Source: Natronorubrum aibiense (GTDB lineage Archaea; Halobacteriota; Halobacteria; Halobacteriales; Natrialbaceae). Taken from it: DNA of 64,000 nt. Shown piece after piece: positions 1 to 9,790 of this stretch. The notes beneath the pieces were generated by a model. That model saw only the letters and a list, made by a program, of their open reading frames with translations, was not told where the DNA came from and did no database searches. The DNA lies in NCBI RefSeq assembly GCF_009392895.1, contig NZ_CP045488.1:1-64000 (forward strand), in the 5' to 3' direction. How positions within the stretch are numbered: position 1 is the stretch's first letter; the number at the start of each line of letters is the position of its first letter. The position numbers and the translations under genes are program-made.

Positions 1-104
1 AAGGCGGCCACCAGTACGAGATCGACCTTCCCGATGGCGTGGATGACGCACACACGTTTATGAAAAACGGCGTCCTGACTGTCGAGATGGAGGGCGATCT
101 ATGA
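1..104 (+). CDS. Hsp20/alpha-crystallin-like protein, C-terminal fragment
   Basis: The window opens inside a gene whose last 33 residues are readable from base 3. They contain the motif [11 protein letters not shown], which matches the final beta strand (NGVL-x-V/I-x-x) of small heat-shock proteins of the Hsp20 family, and the gene ends at the TGA at 102-104. That stop overlaps the ATG of cdc48 by four bases (ATGA), so the two are cotranscribed and probably translationally coupled. A small holdase next to an unfoldase makes sense for protein quality control. The N-terminal part lies outside the window, so the family call rests on one short motif. Confidence 0.55.
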   Translation, partial: GGHQYEIDLPDGVDDAHTFMKNGVLTVEMEGDL

Positions 105-2365
105 AACTCACCGTCAAACCACTGAAACAGAAGGACGCAGGGCGTGGACTGGCCGCGATCGACCGCGTCTCGATGCGCGAACTCGACCTCGAAAACGGCG
201 ATTACATCGTTATCAAGGGGAAAGGTGACAACCAGTCCGTCGCCCGCGTCTGGCCGGGCTATCCCGAAGACGAAGGCCGCGGGATCGTCCGGATCGACGG
301 CCGCCTGCGACAGGAAGCCGACGTCGGGATCGACGACCGTGTCGAGATCGAAGCCGCGGACGTCAATCCCGCGAAATCGGTCACGGTCGCGCTCCCGCAG
401 AACCTGCGCATTCGTGGCGACATCGGGCCGCTCGTGCGCGACAAACTCAGCGGGCAGGCCGTCACCGAGGGCCAGACGGTACCGTTCTCGCTGTCGTTCG
501 GCCCGATGGCCAGCTCCGGCCAGTCGGTCCCGCTGAAGATCGCGAGCAGTTCGCCCTCGGGCACGGTCGTCATCACGGACTCGACGAACATCGAGATCTC
601 CGAGACGCCGGCCGAGCAGGTCAGCGCCGGACCGGGCGCGTCCCCGGAAGGCGTCCCGGACGTCACCTACGAGGACATCGGCGGCTTAGACGACGAACTC
701 GATCAGGTCCGCGAGATGATCGAGCTGCCGATGCGCCACCCCGAACTGTTCCAACAGCTCGGTATCGAACCGCCGAAGGGCGTCCTCCTGCACGGCCCAC
801 CGGGCACCGGGAAGACCCTCATGGCGAAAGCGGTTGCCAACGAGATCGACGCTCACTTCGAGACGATCTCCGGCCCGGAGATCATGTCGAAGTACTACGG
901 TGAAAGCGAGGAGAAACTCCGCGAGGTGTTCGAGGAGGCCGAAGAGAACGCCCCCTCGATCGTCTTCATCGACGAACTCGACTCCATCGCACCAAAGCGC
1001 GAAGAAGCCGGCGGTGACGTCGAACGGCGCGTCGTCGCCCAGCTGCTCAGCCTGATGGACGGCCTCGAGGAGCGCGGTCGTGTGACCGTCATCGCAGCGA
1101 CCAACCGGGTCGACGACATCGACCCCGCGCTCCGGCGTGGCGGTCGCTTCGACCGCGAGATCGAAATCGGCGTACCGGACAAGGAAGGGCGCAAGGAGAT
1201 CCTGCAGGTCCACACCCGCGGGATGCCCCTGACTGACTCGGTCGATCTGGAACACTACGCGTCCAACACCCACGGCTTCGTCGGTGCCGACCTCGAGTCG
1301 CTCGCTCGAGAGAGCGCGATGAACGCCTTGCGTCGCATCCGCCCGGAACTCGACCTCGAGTCCGAGGAGATCGACGCCGACGTGCTCGACCGCCTGCAGG
1401 TCAACAAGCAAGACTTCAAGGAAGCGCTCAAGGGAATCCAGCCCTCGGCGATGCGGGAAGTCTTCGTCGAAGTCCCCGACGTCACGTGGAACGACGTCGG
1501 CGGCCTTGGCGACACCAAAGAACGCCTGCGCGAGACCATCCAGTGGCCACTCGACTACCCCGAGGTGTTCGAGGCCATGGACATGGACGCCGCCAAAGGC
1601 GTCATGATGTACGGCCCGCCGGGCACCGGGAAGACGCTGCTCGCCAAAGCCGTCGCCAACGAGGCCGAATCGAACTTCATCTCGATCAAAGGCCCCGAAC
1701 TGCTGAACAAGTACGTCGGCGAGTCCGAGAAGGGCGTCCGTGAGATCTTCGAGAAGGCGCGGTCGAACGCACCGACCGTGATCTTCTTCGACGAGATCGA
1801 CTCGATCGCCGGCGAACGCGGCCAGCGACAGGGTGACTCCGGCGTCGGCGAACGCGTCGTCTCCCAGCTGCTGACCGAACTCGACGGGCTCGAGGAACTC
1901 GAGGACGTCGTCGTCATCGCGACCACGAACCGCCCCGACCTGATCGACTCGGCACTGCTCCGTCCCGGCCGGCTGGACCGTCACGTCCACGTTCCCGTCC
2001 CCGACGAGGAGGGCCGCAAGAAGATCTTCGAGGTCCACACCCGCAACAAGCCGCTGGCCGATACGGTCGACCTCGACGACCTCGCTGCCAGAACGGAGGG
2101 CTACGTCGGTGCCGACATCGAAGCCGTCACCCGCGAGGCCTCGATGGCCGCCAGCCGCGAGTTCATCACCTCGGTCGATCCCGAGGATATCGGAGACTCC
2201 GTCGGCAACGTCCGCATCAGTACGGAGCACTTCGACCACGCGCTCGAGGAAGTCGGGCCGAGCGTGACGCCCGAGACGCGCGAACGCTACGAGGAACTCG
2301 AAGAGGAGTTCCAGCAGGCCGAACCGACCCCGGAAGAAGACCAGCTCGGTCGCACCTTCCAGTAA
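101..2365 (+). CDS. cdc48: CDC48/VCP-type AAA+ ATPase
   Basis: A full-length (754 aa) archaeal CDC48/p97 homologue: a hexameric cytoplasmic unfoldase that extracts and threads proteins, often towards the proteasome. The N domain covers about residues 1-185. The D1 ring has Walker A GPPGTGKT near residue 232, Walker B VFIDELD near 288 and the AATNR sensor. D2 has a second GPPGTGKT near 505 and IFFDEID near 561. Both ATPase modules look intact, including arginine fingers in the RGGRFDR and RPGRLDR segments. The C-terminal tail is acidic (EELEEEF). It overlaps the stop of an upstream Hsp20-like gene and is followed by a T6 run. Confidence 0.97.
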   Translation: MKLTVKPLKQKDAGRGLAAIDRVSMRELDLENGDYIVIKGKGDNQSVARVWPGYPEDEGRGIVRIDGRLRQEADVGIDDRVEIEAADVNPAKSVTVALPQNLRIRGDIGPLVRDKLSGQAVTEGQTVPFSLSFGPMASSGQSVPLKIASSSPSGTVVITDSTNIEISETPAEQVSAGPGASPEGVPDVTYEDIGGLDDELDQVREMIELPMRHPELFQQLGIEPPKGVLLHGPPGTGKTLMAKAVANEIDAHFETISGPEIMSKYYGESEEKLREVFEEAEENAPSIVFIDELDSIAPKREEAGGDVERRVVAQLLSLMDGLEERGRVTVIAATNRVDDIDPALRRGGRFDREIEIGVPDKEGRKEILQVHTRGMPLTDSVDLEHYASNTHGFVGADLESLARESAMNALRRIRPELDLESEEIDADVLDRLQVNKQDFKEALKGIQPSAMREVFVEVPDVTWNDVGGLGDTKERLRETIQWPLDYPEVFEAMDMDAAKGVMMYGPPGTGKTLLAKAVANEAESNFISIKGPELLNKYVGESEKGVREIFEKARSNAPTVIFFDEIDSIAGERGQRQGDSGVGERVVSQLLTELDGLEELEDVVVIATTNRPDLIDSALLRPGRLDRHVHVPVPDEEGRKKIFEVHTRNKPLADTVDLDDLAARTEGYVGADIEAVTREASMAASREFITSVDPEDIGDSVGNVRISTEHFDHALEEVGPSVTPETRERYEELEEEFQQAEPTPEEDQLGRTFQ

Positions 2366-2413
2366 GCAGCCACGACCGCCGGCGCGACGCTGCGCCCGCG
2401 GCAGTGAACGGTG

Positions 2414-2419
2414 TTTTTT
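2414..2419 (+). terminator. Oligo-T terminator after cdc48
   Basis: A T6 tract 50 bases after the cdc48 stop in GC-rich sequence, the usual form of an archaeal intrinsic terminator. No stem is needed. It lies between convergent genes. Confidence 0.4.
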
Positions 2420-2588
2420 GACGGCATCGAGTCGACCAGCGGCTGCACTGGTGCATGCGTTCGTCGGGCCACGTTGCGTCGCAGCCCTCGAAAGCGCCGA
2501 CTGTAAGCGCGTTATACGGACTACTGTCCGTCAGTTCCGCCGCACCCGGTCATGCGGGTGCGCCGGGAACCAGTTACAGCAGACCGGA

Positions 2589-3872
2589 TCAGTCGTCGGC
2601 CGTCGTCGCCGACGCCGCCGACTGCGCACGACGCGGGTCCGGCTTCGTCAGGAGCCGAACCGAGATTCCGGCACCGAGCAGCGCGATCACGGACAGCGTC
2701 GCGAAAAAGACGCCCATCGTCGTGTGATCCAGCAGATACCCGCCTAACGAGATGCTGAGCGCGCCCAGCCCGAACATCCCGAGGTACGTGTAGCCGTAGG
2801 AGAGCCCGCGCGTATCGGCGGGCGTGTAGACGGCGACAGCCTCCTGATAGAACGGTTCGATCGCGAACAGCGAGAACCCGAGGACGCCGCAGTAGAACAC
2901 GATCGCACCGAGTCCCATCGAGGAGATCGGGACGAACGCGAGGGCGAGGGCTGCGAGGCCGAGGAAGACGACGACCAGCCCGCGAGCGACGGCCACGCGG
3001 GCGGTCAACTTGCCGGCGACGTACTGGCCCGCCATGCCGGCGACGAGCAAGCCGACGTAGATGTAATCGCCGAGCGAGAGTTCCTCGAGCCCACCCGGCG
3101 ATTCGATGCCGGCCATCGCCGGCAGTCCGTGAAGCAACTCCGGCAGGTACGTGAGCACGCCGCGGTAGTAGAGGCCGACGAACGTGACGACGGCGAACAC
3201 GAGGAGAAACGAACTGGCGAACAATGATTTGGAGTTCGCGACGAACGCCGATCCTGCAGCCGAGTCCGTCGTTGCGTCAGCATCGGTCGTCCGTGACCGG
3301 CTGTCGAGTGCAGCGGTCGGATCGAACTCGAGTCGAAGCCCGTAGATCGTCGCTACCAGACCGGGCACGGCGAGCGCGACGGCGACGAGTTGCCACTCGA
3401 AGACGAGCAACAGCGTCGCGGTGGCGAACGGGCCGAGCGCGATGCCGACGTTGCCGGCGATGCCGTGCCAGGCGAAGACTGTGCCGCGGTTTTCGACACC
3501 GGTGCTGATGAGCGCCAGTCCCGCCGGATGGTAGATGCTGGCGATGATTCCCCAGCACAGCAGGTTGGCCGCGACGGCGTAGATCGAGGGCGCAGCCGCG
3601 AGCGTGACGAACGAGCCACTCATGCCGGCGAGACAGAGCAGTATGAGCCGCTTCGGACCGTATCTGTCAGCGAGCAATCCCGCCGGGAGTGCACCCAGTC
3701 CGAACGGAGCGTACCCAAGCGCGACAACGAGTCCGACGAGGGCGACGCTAACGTCGAACGCGTCGAGCCAGACGACCAGAAAGATGGGAATCGCGAGTTC
3801 GAACCAGTGAACGATCGCGTGGGCGAGCATCGTAAACGTCGCAATTGCCTTGTCGTTATTCCCGAGTGACAT
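2589..3872 (-). CDS. Major facilitator superfamily transporter
   Basis: A 427-aa polytopic membrane protein of normal MFS length with about 12 hydrophobic segments. The loop after helix 2 reads GLLADRYGPKRL, the conserved MFS motif A (G-x-x-x-D-R-x-G-R/K), and a long polar central loop (around residues 185-215) separates the two halves. No substrate can be read from the sequence. It stands alone, convergent with cdc48 and in the same direction as the peroxiredoxin upstream of it. The neighbours give no substrate clue. Confidence 0.88.
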   Translation of the reverse strand: MSLGNNDKAIATFTMLAHAIVHWFELAIPIFLVVWLDAFDVSVALVGLVVALGYAPFGLGALPAGLLADRYGPKRLILLCLAGMSGSFVTLAAAPSIYAVAANLLCWGIIASIYHPAGLALISTGVENRGTVFAWHGIAGNVGIALGPFATATLLLVFEWQLVAVALAVPGLVATIYGLRLEFDPTAALDSRSRTTDADATTDSAAGSAFVANSKSLFASSFLLVFAVVTFVGLYYRGVLTYLPELLHGLPAMAGIESPGGLEELSLGDYIYVGLLVAGMAGQYVAGKLTARVAVARGLVVVFLGLAALALAFVPISSMGLGAIVFYCGVLGFSLFAIEPFYQEAVAVYTPADTRGLSYGYTYLGMFGLGALSISLGGYLLDHTTMGVFFATLSVIALLGAGISVRLLTKPDPRRAQSAASATTADD

Positions 3873-3973
3873 TCAGTTTCGACCGTCGATACTGACAGAT
3901 TCCACGCCGGCTACTTATCAATACGGAAACGTTCGCTCTCGAAACGCAGTCTCCCGCGGTCATGACCGACCGA

Positions 3974-4453
3974 CTACAACGTGCGTTTGGCCGACTGCTC
4001 ACCGAGTCCCTCGAGGACTTCGTCGGCGTGTCCCTCTGGCGTGACGCCTTCGTAGACGGCCTCGATCAGACCATCGGGGCCGACGACGTACGTGTTGCGG
4101 AAGACGCCATCAAAGGTGTTCCCGAACATTTGTTTTTCGCCGTAGGAGTCATACAGCGTCGCGACCTCACCGAGTTCGTCGGAAAGCAGGTCGAACTCGA
4201 GGTCGTATGCCGCGGCGAACGACTCGAGGTCGTCGACCGGGTCGTCGCTGATCCCGACGATTCGGGCGTCTCGGTCGTGGAACTGCGGCCGGGCGTCGTT
4301 GAACGCACAGGCTTCGGTGGTACAGCCGTCGGTGTTCGCACGGGGATAGAAGTACACCACGAGCCGTTGGCCGTCGAAGTCGGATCGGCGAACCGTCTCG
4401 CCGTGTTGGTTCTGGAGCGCGAATTCGGGTGCCTCGTCGCCTACGTCGAGCAT
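3974..4453 (-). CDS. bcp: Peroxiredoxin, Bcp/PrxQ type
   Basis: This 159-aa protein reduces hydroperoxides in the cytoplasm with thiol donors. It has the thioredoxin-fold peroxiredoxin signature YFYPRANTDGCTTEACAF near residues 35-52. The peroxidatic cysteine (GC) and the second cysteine five residues later (EAC) match the BCP/PrxQ subgroup, where that second cysteine is the resolving residue. Length is normal for the group. It is a single gene, with MFS downstream and the GINS gene upstream on the same strand. Confidence 0.92.
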   Translation of the reverse strand: MLDVGDEAPEFALQNQHGETVRRSDFDGQRLVVYFYPRANTDGCTTEACAFNDARPQFHDRDARIVGISDDPVDDLESFAAAYDLEFDLLSDELGEVATLYDSYGEKQMFGNTFDGVFRNTYVVGPDGLIEAVYEGVTPEGHADEVLEGLGEQSAKRTL

Positions 4454-4517
4454 GGCCGTCTGTTAGCGACTGCTGTTGTATGTGTTGTGATTCGAGCCGG
4501 CTCGAGCCGCAAAGCGT

Positions 4518-5486
4518 CTACTCGAGCGGTTCGGCTGCGTCCCGCTCGACCAGCGGTGTGGCGTTCTGTGCCGGCAGCGTGACCACGTCGTCGGTCGAGA
4601 GGGTGTACTCGCGGTCGTCGACGCCGAGGATCGAGCCGATATCCTGAGTGATCTTGACCGTGACGCGGTCGACAGCGTCGGTGTCGTCATCGTCGGTCTT
4701 AGTATCCGTCTCCGACTCCGACTCGGAACTGGTGGGTGGACTGTCCGACGGCGGCTCCGGCGGCGTGTCGTCGACCGTCGGTCCGTCGCCACCCATGACG
4801 TCTGCAGGCGTGACGCCACTGGGGCCGGTCGATTCGCTCGCCGACCCATCGGCGCCGGCTGACGACGCGGCGTCCGCTGGTGGTTCCTGTGGTGGCACCG
4901 GCGGTGTGTCGTCGGTCGTGTCACTAGCCGGTGACGGTGGCTCGGCACCGATTTCGGGCTCGTCCGGCGGCACGTCATCGACGCCGTCGTCGGGCACAGG
5001 ACGAGTCGAGGCTGCCTCGCTGTCGTCGGGCATGTCGACATCATCGGGACCTGCCTCGGTCGCGGCACTGGCGTTGACTTCGGACGCTACGTCGGTTTCG
5101 ACACCCTCGAGCACGTCGAGCACGCGGGATTTGTTCGCGCCGATACGGTCGACGAGGTCGTCGAAGAGATCGGCCTCCTCGGCCGTCAGACCTTCGTCGT
5201 CCGCCGCCATCCCGGCCGCGGCGAGGCTGGCCTGTTTGACGAGTTTCCCCATCCGACGCTCGTAGATCGCCTCGACGACATCCTTGGCGGTCTCGATCTC
5301 GTCGGTGAGGTGGCCGATCTCCGGCGACGAAAACGGATCGTCGACCTGCTCGGCCACGTGCTCGCGTTCGTCCTCGAGGTCGGCGATGTACTCGCCGACC
5401 TCCTGGTAGAACGAGGGGCGAAGGTTCTGGAGGCTGTCTTTCTTTCGCTCCTTGCTCTGGACCGACCGCAACTCGTCTAAGTTCAT
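4518..5486 (-). CDS. ginS: GINS complex subunit (archaeal Gins51-type)
   Basis: A 322-aa replication protein, predicted to bind the MCM helicase as part of the CMG-like complex. The N-terminal roughly 135 residues are helical and GINS A-domain-like (MNLDELRSVQSKERK, FYQEVGEYIADLEDERE). The last 50 residues (VTVKITQDIGSILGVDDREYTL) match the small B domain. Between them lies a long linker rich in Asp, Pro, Ser and Thr, longer than in non-halophilic GINS. The ATG overlaps the priS stop by four bases (4-bp ATGA overlap at 5483-5486), and the priS-gins pairing is conserved in haloarchaea, which supports the call strongly. Confidence 0.88.
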   Translation of the reverse strand: MNLDELRSVQSKERKKDSLQNLRPSFYQEVGEYIADLEDEREHVAEQVDDPFSSPEIGHLTDEIETAKDVVEAIYERRMGKLVKQASLAAAGMAADDEGLTAEEADLFDDLVDRIGANKSRVLDVLEGVETDVASEVNASAATEAGPDDVDMPDDSEAASTRPVPDDGVDDVPPDEPEIGAEPPSPASDTTDDTPPVPPQEPPADAASSAGADGSASESTGPSGVTPADVMGGDGPTVDDTPPEPPSDSPPTSSESESETDTKTDDDDTDAVDRVTVKITQDIGSILGVDDREYTLSTDDVVTLPAQNATPLVERDAAEPLE

Positions 5487-6658
5487 TCTTTCTCCTTTTC
5501 AGCCCGGCCGCGCGCCATCAGGAACACGGCAACGTACTCTGGTAATGACTGGTCTCCCTCCGAGACCGTAAAGCTATGCCCACCGAGTTCGACCTCGCCG
5601 CCGTCGGTGACGTCGACCGTGATCTCGTGACCGCGGAACGTGTCCGGAACGGCGTCGTCGAGTGGGTCGAAGTCATCGATCTCGTCGCGCTCGAGGCGCA
5701 CCGTCTCGAGGCCGCTGCCGCCGTGAAGACTGCCCGGCAGGCGGATAAGCCGGTTCGTGTCGGTGGTGACCGGTTCGTCGATCGGCGCGTTGTCCCGCTC
5801 GACTGCCCGGTCTGCGAACCGTTCTGCCAGCTGGGCGATCGCCGTATGGACGGTGACGTTGCCCGCCTCGAGTTGCTCGCGGTTGTTGCGGGCGGCGTTG
5901 AGCGTCGCCGTCGCCTTCCCCTCGCCGATCCCGTCGAACTCCTGCAGGCGCTCGAGAGCGTCCTCGTCGTCGAGCGCGAGCAGGTCGTCGAGATATGCCA
6001 TCAGGTGGGCGTGTGTGCGCGCCCCCCATCCCCCTTCGGTCTGGAGCGTTCGGCGCTCCGTCGGCGTCTTCCGGCCCAATCCGGCCACGGTCTCGGTCTC
6101 GATCAGCGACTCGAAATCCAGTCCGATCCCCCGAACGTAGTCGACGATCTCCCGGCGGTGTTCCCGTTCGAGGTGGACGACGTTCTCGTCGCGGACGTGG
6201 ACGTGGTAGCCGCGGCCGCCCGAGAAAACGATCTCGAGGTCCTCGAAGCCGAAATCGTTCTCGAGAAAGTCGAGCAATCGGAAGAGCGCCTGCTTACACT
6301 TCGCGAGCATCTCGGCGTAGGAGTCCTCGCCCAGCGTGACACTCGGCAGGTGGTCGGCGTCTAAGTCGAAGACGAGATCCGCTGACTGCCAGTCTTTCTC
6401 GTGCATCGAACTCGCGCCGGGGTCTCGAAACCGTCCCGCCGAAAAGTAGACGTGTTGTGGTCGTTTCCGGACGAGAAACTCCGAGAGTTCACCTAACTCG
6501 AGCAGCGAACGGTGACGGACCATCGTCGTCTCCGGGCCCGCAGTCCACGGAATGTACCCCCACTCGCGTTCGTTGGCCCCGGGCGGTGGTGTGATCTCTG
6601 TCCGCCGGTAGTGATCACGAAATCGTCCCCGAAGATAGGCCCTCGTTCGCTCCTCCAT
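5483..6658 (-). CDS. priS: DNA primase small (catalytic) subunit PriS
   Basis: A 391-aa archaeo-eukaryotic primase catalytic subunit that makes primers for DNA replication with the large subunit PriL, which is not in this window. The metal-binding motif DLDAD is at about residues 98-102. Further on is SGGRGYHVHVRDE, the conserved SGxRGxH primase motif with its histidine, and RLPGSLHGGSGL lies near residue 305 (the R-x-P-x-S-x-H motif). Length is normal. It is the first gene of a two-gene minus-strand unit with ginS. Confidence 0.95.
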   Translation of the reverse strand: MEERTRAYLRGRFRDHYRRTEITPPPGANEREWGYIPWTAGPETTMVRHRSLLELGELSEFLVRKRPQHVYFSAGRFRDPGASSMHEKDWQSADLVFDLDADHLPSVTLGEDSYAEMLAKCKQALFRLLDFLENDFGFEDLEIVFSGGRGYHVHVRDENVVHLEREHRREIVDYVRGIGLDFESLIETETVAGLGRKTPTERRTLQTEGGWGARTHAHLMAYLDDLLALDDEDALERLQEFDGIGEGKATATLNAARNNREQLEAGNVTVHTAIAQLAERFADRAVERDNAPIDEPVTTDTNRLIRLPGSLHGGSGLETVRLERDEIDDFDPLDDAVPDTFRGHEITVDVTDGGEVELGGHSFTVSEGDQSLPEYVAVFLMARGRAEKEKE

Positions 6659-6754
6659 GCACCTCGCTTTCTCGTCGGTGTGGGACTATAGATGTGCCGA
6701 ACTACGGCCGCCAGCGACCGCTGTGACGGGATAGCAAACGACAGTTGGCGGCGC

Positions 6755-7237
6755 TCAGCGCCGCATCAGATCCGAGATTTTGTCGGCGATTCCGACGTCG
6801 GCACCGAGTTTCAGATAGTAGGCGTCGCCGCCGTCCTCGTAGTAGCCGTCGATGCGGCGTTTGATCTCGAAGCCGAGATGCTCGTAAAACTGGAGGGCGT
6901 TTTCGTTCGTCGTGCGGGCGTGGCACGTAACTGTATCGTGGTCTTCAGCGACGCGGGCGACGAGTTGTTTGCCGATTCCCTCGCCCCGAAGGTCTGGCGA
7001 GACTGCCAGAAAGAGAATGTAGCCGTCGCGGCGAACGGCGGCGAACCCCACCAACGAACCGTCTTGGACGTAACAGTGGACCGTGGAGCGACGATACGCG
7101 TCAGTAAAGAAGTCGTATCGCTGTTTGAGCACGCCTTCCTGGCGATTGATTTCCTCTTTGAGCTGCCAGGCTTCTTCAACGAGGTCGTCACTCCCCGGCG
7201 TGACGACCCGACTGTCGATGTTGACGCTCACTATCAT
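6755..7237 (-). CDS. GNAT-family N-acetyltransferase
   Basis: A 160-aa acetyl-CoA-dependent acetyltransferase. The motif A region reads LFLAVSPDLRGEGIGKQLV, with the R-G-x-G-I-G pyrophosphate-binding loop, followed by ENALQFYEHLGFE, the usual C-terminal GNAT strand-helix. I take the ATG at 7237 (MIVSVNIDSRVV) rather than the upstream in-frame one at 7273, because haloarchaeal relatives begin with a similar segment as I recall them. It could be a RimI-like protein acetylase; the substrate cannot be read. Divergent from the archease gene. Confidence 0.85.
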   Translation of the reverse strand: MIVSVNIDSRVVTPGSDDLVEEAWQLKEEINRQEGVLKQRYDFFTDAYRRSTVHCYVQDGSLVGFAAVRRDGYILFLAVSPDLRGEGIGKQLVARVAEDHDTVTCHARTTNENALQFYEHLGFEIKRRIDGYYEDGGDAYYLKLGADVGIADKISDLMRR

Positions 7238-7339
7238 AGCGTAGCATCGTGGCCAATATAATTCCACCGGCACCCCGTCGATTCACCCGCGGGGCCCGGT
7301 CTCGACCGACGAACATAGGTCGATCACCGGTGAACAGCT

Positions 7340-7798
7340 ATGCAGTTCGCTATGACACAGAAACGGGGCCAACGGTTCGAACTTCGAGAGCACACCGCCG
7401 ACATCGCCGTCGAAGCCGCCGGCGACTCGCTCGAGGATGTCTTCGCGGCGGTCGCCGACGGACTTGCAGCCGCCTCCTGTGAGGACGTCCCCGCCGAGAT
7501 CGGCGACCGATTCTCGCTTTCGGTGACCGCCGAAAGCCGCGAGGCCTTGCTGTTCGATTACCTCGACGAACTGATCTACCTGCGAGACGTCCGCGTCGAA
7601 CTTCCGGTCGACCATCGCGTGGACCGGATCGACGACAGCGAAAACGGTGATGCGGACAGGTGGACACTCGAGGCCAGCGCCCGCGGCGTCCCCCTCACGG
7701 AGATCGACGCTCGCGAGGTGAAAGCCGTGACCTACTCCGAGATGCGACTCGAGCGCGTCGACGACGAGTGGGAGGCGTACGTCGTCTTCGATGTCTGA
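7340..7798 (+). CDS. Archease, RtcB activator
   Basis: A 152-aa archease. The family activates the RNA ligase RtcB by promoting guanylylation, and so supports tRNA splicing. The opening FELREHTADIAVEA holds the conserved HTAD motif with the metal-binding aspartate; LLFDYLDELIYLRD is the second hallmark, and the C-terminal VKAVTYSEMRLERV matches the family end. A GGTGA sequence lies just upstream of the ATG at 7340; the alternative ATG at 7352 would also keep the whole domain. rtcB is 0.5 kb downstream in the same direction, with one opposite-strand gene between. Confidence 0.93.
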   Translation: MQFAMTQKRGQRFELREHTADIAVEAAGDSLEDVFAAVADGLAAASCEDVPAEIGDRFSLSVTAESREALLFDYLDELIYLRDVRVELPVDHRVDRIDDSENGDADRWTLEASARGVPLTEIDAREVKAVTYSEMRLERVDDEWEAYVVFDV

Positions 7799-7815
7799 GA
7801 CGGAGTCTCGTCGGC

Positions 7816-8145
7816 TCACTGCTCGAATCCGCTGAGGGTCGTCGAGTACGTGTCGCCGAAGACGTGGTGTTCGGTCACGGAAACACGCCGGAGCAGGCCG
7901 TCGACGGTCGCTTCGACGCGATAGCCGGCCTGGGCGAGATCGTCGGAGCAACTAGAGGGGATACTCGAGTCGTCCGCAGCGACGACGAGCAGATCCAGTC
8001 GCTCCTGTGAGCGCTCGTAGGCGGCGTGTGCCAACTCGACCGTCCCACACTCGCTCGAGTCGACGACGGGAAGCCAACCGAGACAGCCGGCGGTGAAGCC
8101 GAGGCCGCTTCCCGCGACGCTCGCAAGCAGCGCCCGTCTGTTCAT
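7816..8145 (-). CDS. Small Tat-exported lipoprotein
   Basis: A 109-aa predicted secreted lipoprotein of unknown function. It starts MNRRALLASVAGSGLGFTAGCLG: a twin-arginine-type N terminus, a hydrophobic stretch and a lipobox ending in Cys at residue 21. The mature part has three further cysteines and mixed polar sequence that I do not recognise. It lies on the minus strand between archease and rtcB, leaving 17 bases to the archease stop. The longer in-frame extension to 8514 reads antisense through the rtcB start and is not credible. Confidence 0.7.
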   Translation of the reverse strand: MNRRALLASVAGSGLGFTAGCLGWLPVVDSSECGTVELAHAAYERSQERLDLLVVAADDSSIPSSCSDDLAQAGYRVEATVDGLLRRVSVTEHHVFGDTYSTTLSGFEQ

Positions 8146-8323
8146 ATTTCCAATACGATAGGGGCGAACAAAGCCGTTCCGGTGGCTAACGTCGATCGGT
8201 CTCGAAGAGCCCCGTTCGATAGCGGCCATTCGTCTGGCAATGGGTGCGATGGCCAGCGAACGCGACTCGCGACGTCGCCGGCAGAGACGAACATCTTTGA
8301 TCGTTCGGAGTGGAGTCGTTCGT

Positions 8324-9790
8324 ATGAGCGATTCTACGTTCGACGCCGACGGCATCACGCTCGAGAAGGTGCGTGAGTACGTCTGGGAAATCCCACAGGA
8401 AGGCGAGATGAACACGCCGGCACGGGTACTGGCGAGCGAGGTGCTGCTCGAGGAGATCAAAGAGGACAAGACGCTCCAGCAACTCAAGAACACGACCCAC
8501 CTGCCGGGGATCACGAAACACGCGATCTGTATGCCCGACGGGCATCAGGGCTACGGCTTTCCGGTTGGCGGCGTCGGCGCACTCGACGCCGAGAACGGCT
8601 GTATTTCGCCGGGCGCGGTCGGGTACGACATCAACTGTGGGGTCCGAATGATGAAGACGAACCTCACCTACGACGACCTCAAAGGCCGCGAGACGGAACT
8701 CGTCGACTCGCTGTTCGCGAACGTCCCCTCGGGGCTTGGCGGAGGCGGCATCGTCGAATCCGGCATCGACACCGTCGACGAAATCTTAGCGCGGGGCGTC
8801 GACTGGGCACTCGAGAACGGCTACGCCGTCGAAGACGACCTGCGTCACTGTGAGGACGAGGGCCACCGGGCTGAGGCCGACTCGTCGAAAATCAGCCAGA
8901 AAGCCAAGGACCGGGGGAAAAACCAGATCGGCTCGCTGGGGTCGGGGAACCACTTCCTCGAGGTTCAGCGCGTGACCGACGTCTTCCACGACGAGGTGGG
9001 GTCGGCCTACGGCCTCGAGGAAGACCAGATCGTCGTCCTGATCCACTGCGGCTCGCGGGGGCTGGGCCATCAGACGTGTAACGACTACCTTCGAAAGATC
9101 GAAAAACAGCATCAGGGCCTGCTAAACACGCTCCCGGATAAGGAACTCGCGGCCGCGCCAGCGGGCTCACAGCTCGCCGAAGACTACTACGGCGCGATGA
9201 ACGCGGCGATCAACTTCGCGTGGGTCAACCGCCAGCTGATCATGCACCGCACGCGAGAAGTCTTCGAACGAGTCTTCGACCGCTCGTGGGAGGACATGGA
9301 GATGGACCTGCTGTACGACGTGGCCCACAACATCGCGAAAAAAGAGGTCCACGACGTTGATGGGGAAGAACGAGAACTCTACGTCCACCGCAAAGGAGCG
9401 ACACGGGCGTTCCCGGCCGGCCACCCAGAGGTGCCAAAGGCCTACCGCGACGTCGGCCAGCCGGTGATCATTCCCGGCAGCATGGGCACCGGCAGCTACG
9501 TCCTCCGTGGTGGCGAGAACTCGATGGAGTTGACGTTTGGCTCGACCGCACACGGCGCGGGGCGGCTGATGAGCCGCACCCAGGCCAAAAGCGAGTACTG
9601 GGGCGGCGACGTCCAACAGGAACTCGAGGAACAGGACCAGATCTACGTCAAGGCTCAGTCCGGCGCGACGGTCGCTGAGGAAGCACCCGGCGTCTACAAG
9701 GACGTCGACGAAGTCGTTCGGATCTCGGACGAACTCGGCATCGGCGATAAAGTCGCACGGACGTTCCCCGTCTGCAACATCAAAGGCTAA
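8324..9790 (+). CDS. rtcB: RNA-splicing ligase RtcB
   Basis: A 488-aa GTP- and Mn2+-dependent 3'-phosphate RNA ligase that joins tRNA exon halves after intron removal. Key motifs are MPDGHQGYGFPVGGV, YDINCGVRMM (metal-binding Cys), GSGNHFLEVQ (with His), HCGSRGLGHQ and, late in the protein, GSMGTGSYVL plus the GAGRLMSR segment that carries the guanylylated histidine (TAHGAGR). The start is the ATG at 8324, which gives the normal N terminus; an upstream in-frame ATG at 8240 would add an Arg-rich extension. The archease gene nearby supplies its activator. Confidence 0.97.
   Translation: MSDSTFDADGITLEKVREYVWEIPQEGEMNTPARVLASEVLLEEIKEDKTLQQLKNTTHLPGITKHAICMPDGHQGYGFPVGGVGALDAENGCISPGAVGYDINCGVRMMKTNLTYDDLKGRETELVDSLFANVPSGLGGGGIVESGIDTVDEILARGVDWALENGYAVEDDLRHCEDEGHRAEADSSKISQKAKDRGKNQIGSLGSGNHFLEVQRVTDVFHDEVGSAYGLEEDQIVVLIHCGSRGLGHQTCNDYLRKIEKQHQGLLNTLPDKELAAAPAGSQLAEDYYGAMNAAINFAWVNRQLIMHRTREVFERVFDRSWEDMEMDLLYDVAHNIAKKEVHDVDGEERELYVHRKGATRAFPAGHPEVPKAYRDVGQPVIIPGSMGTGSYVLRGGENSMELTFGSTAHGAGRLMSRTQAKSEYWGGDVQQELEEQDQIYVKAQSGATVAEEAPGVYKDVDEVVRISDELGIGDKVARTFPVCNIKG

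Noticed and set aside
686-2239. 517-codon open frame antisense to cdc48
   Set aside because: It mirrors a highly conserved gene and its long length comes from GC-rich codon bias; its protein is not halophile-like in pattern and no motif is present.
2418-2747. Frames between cdc48 and the MFS gene
   Set aside because: Arg-rich translations with no motif; they run antisense into the MFS gene, which is certain.
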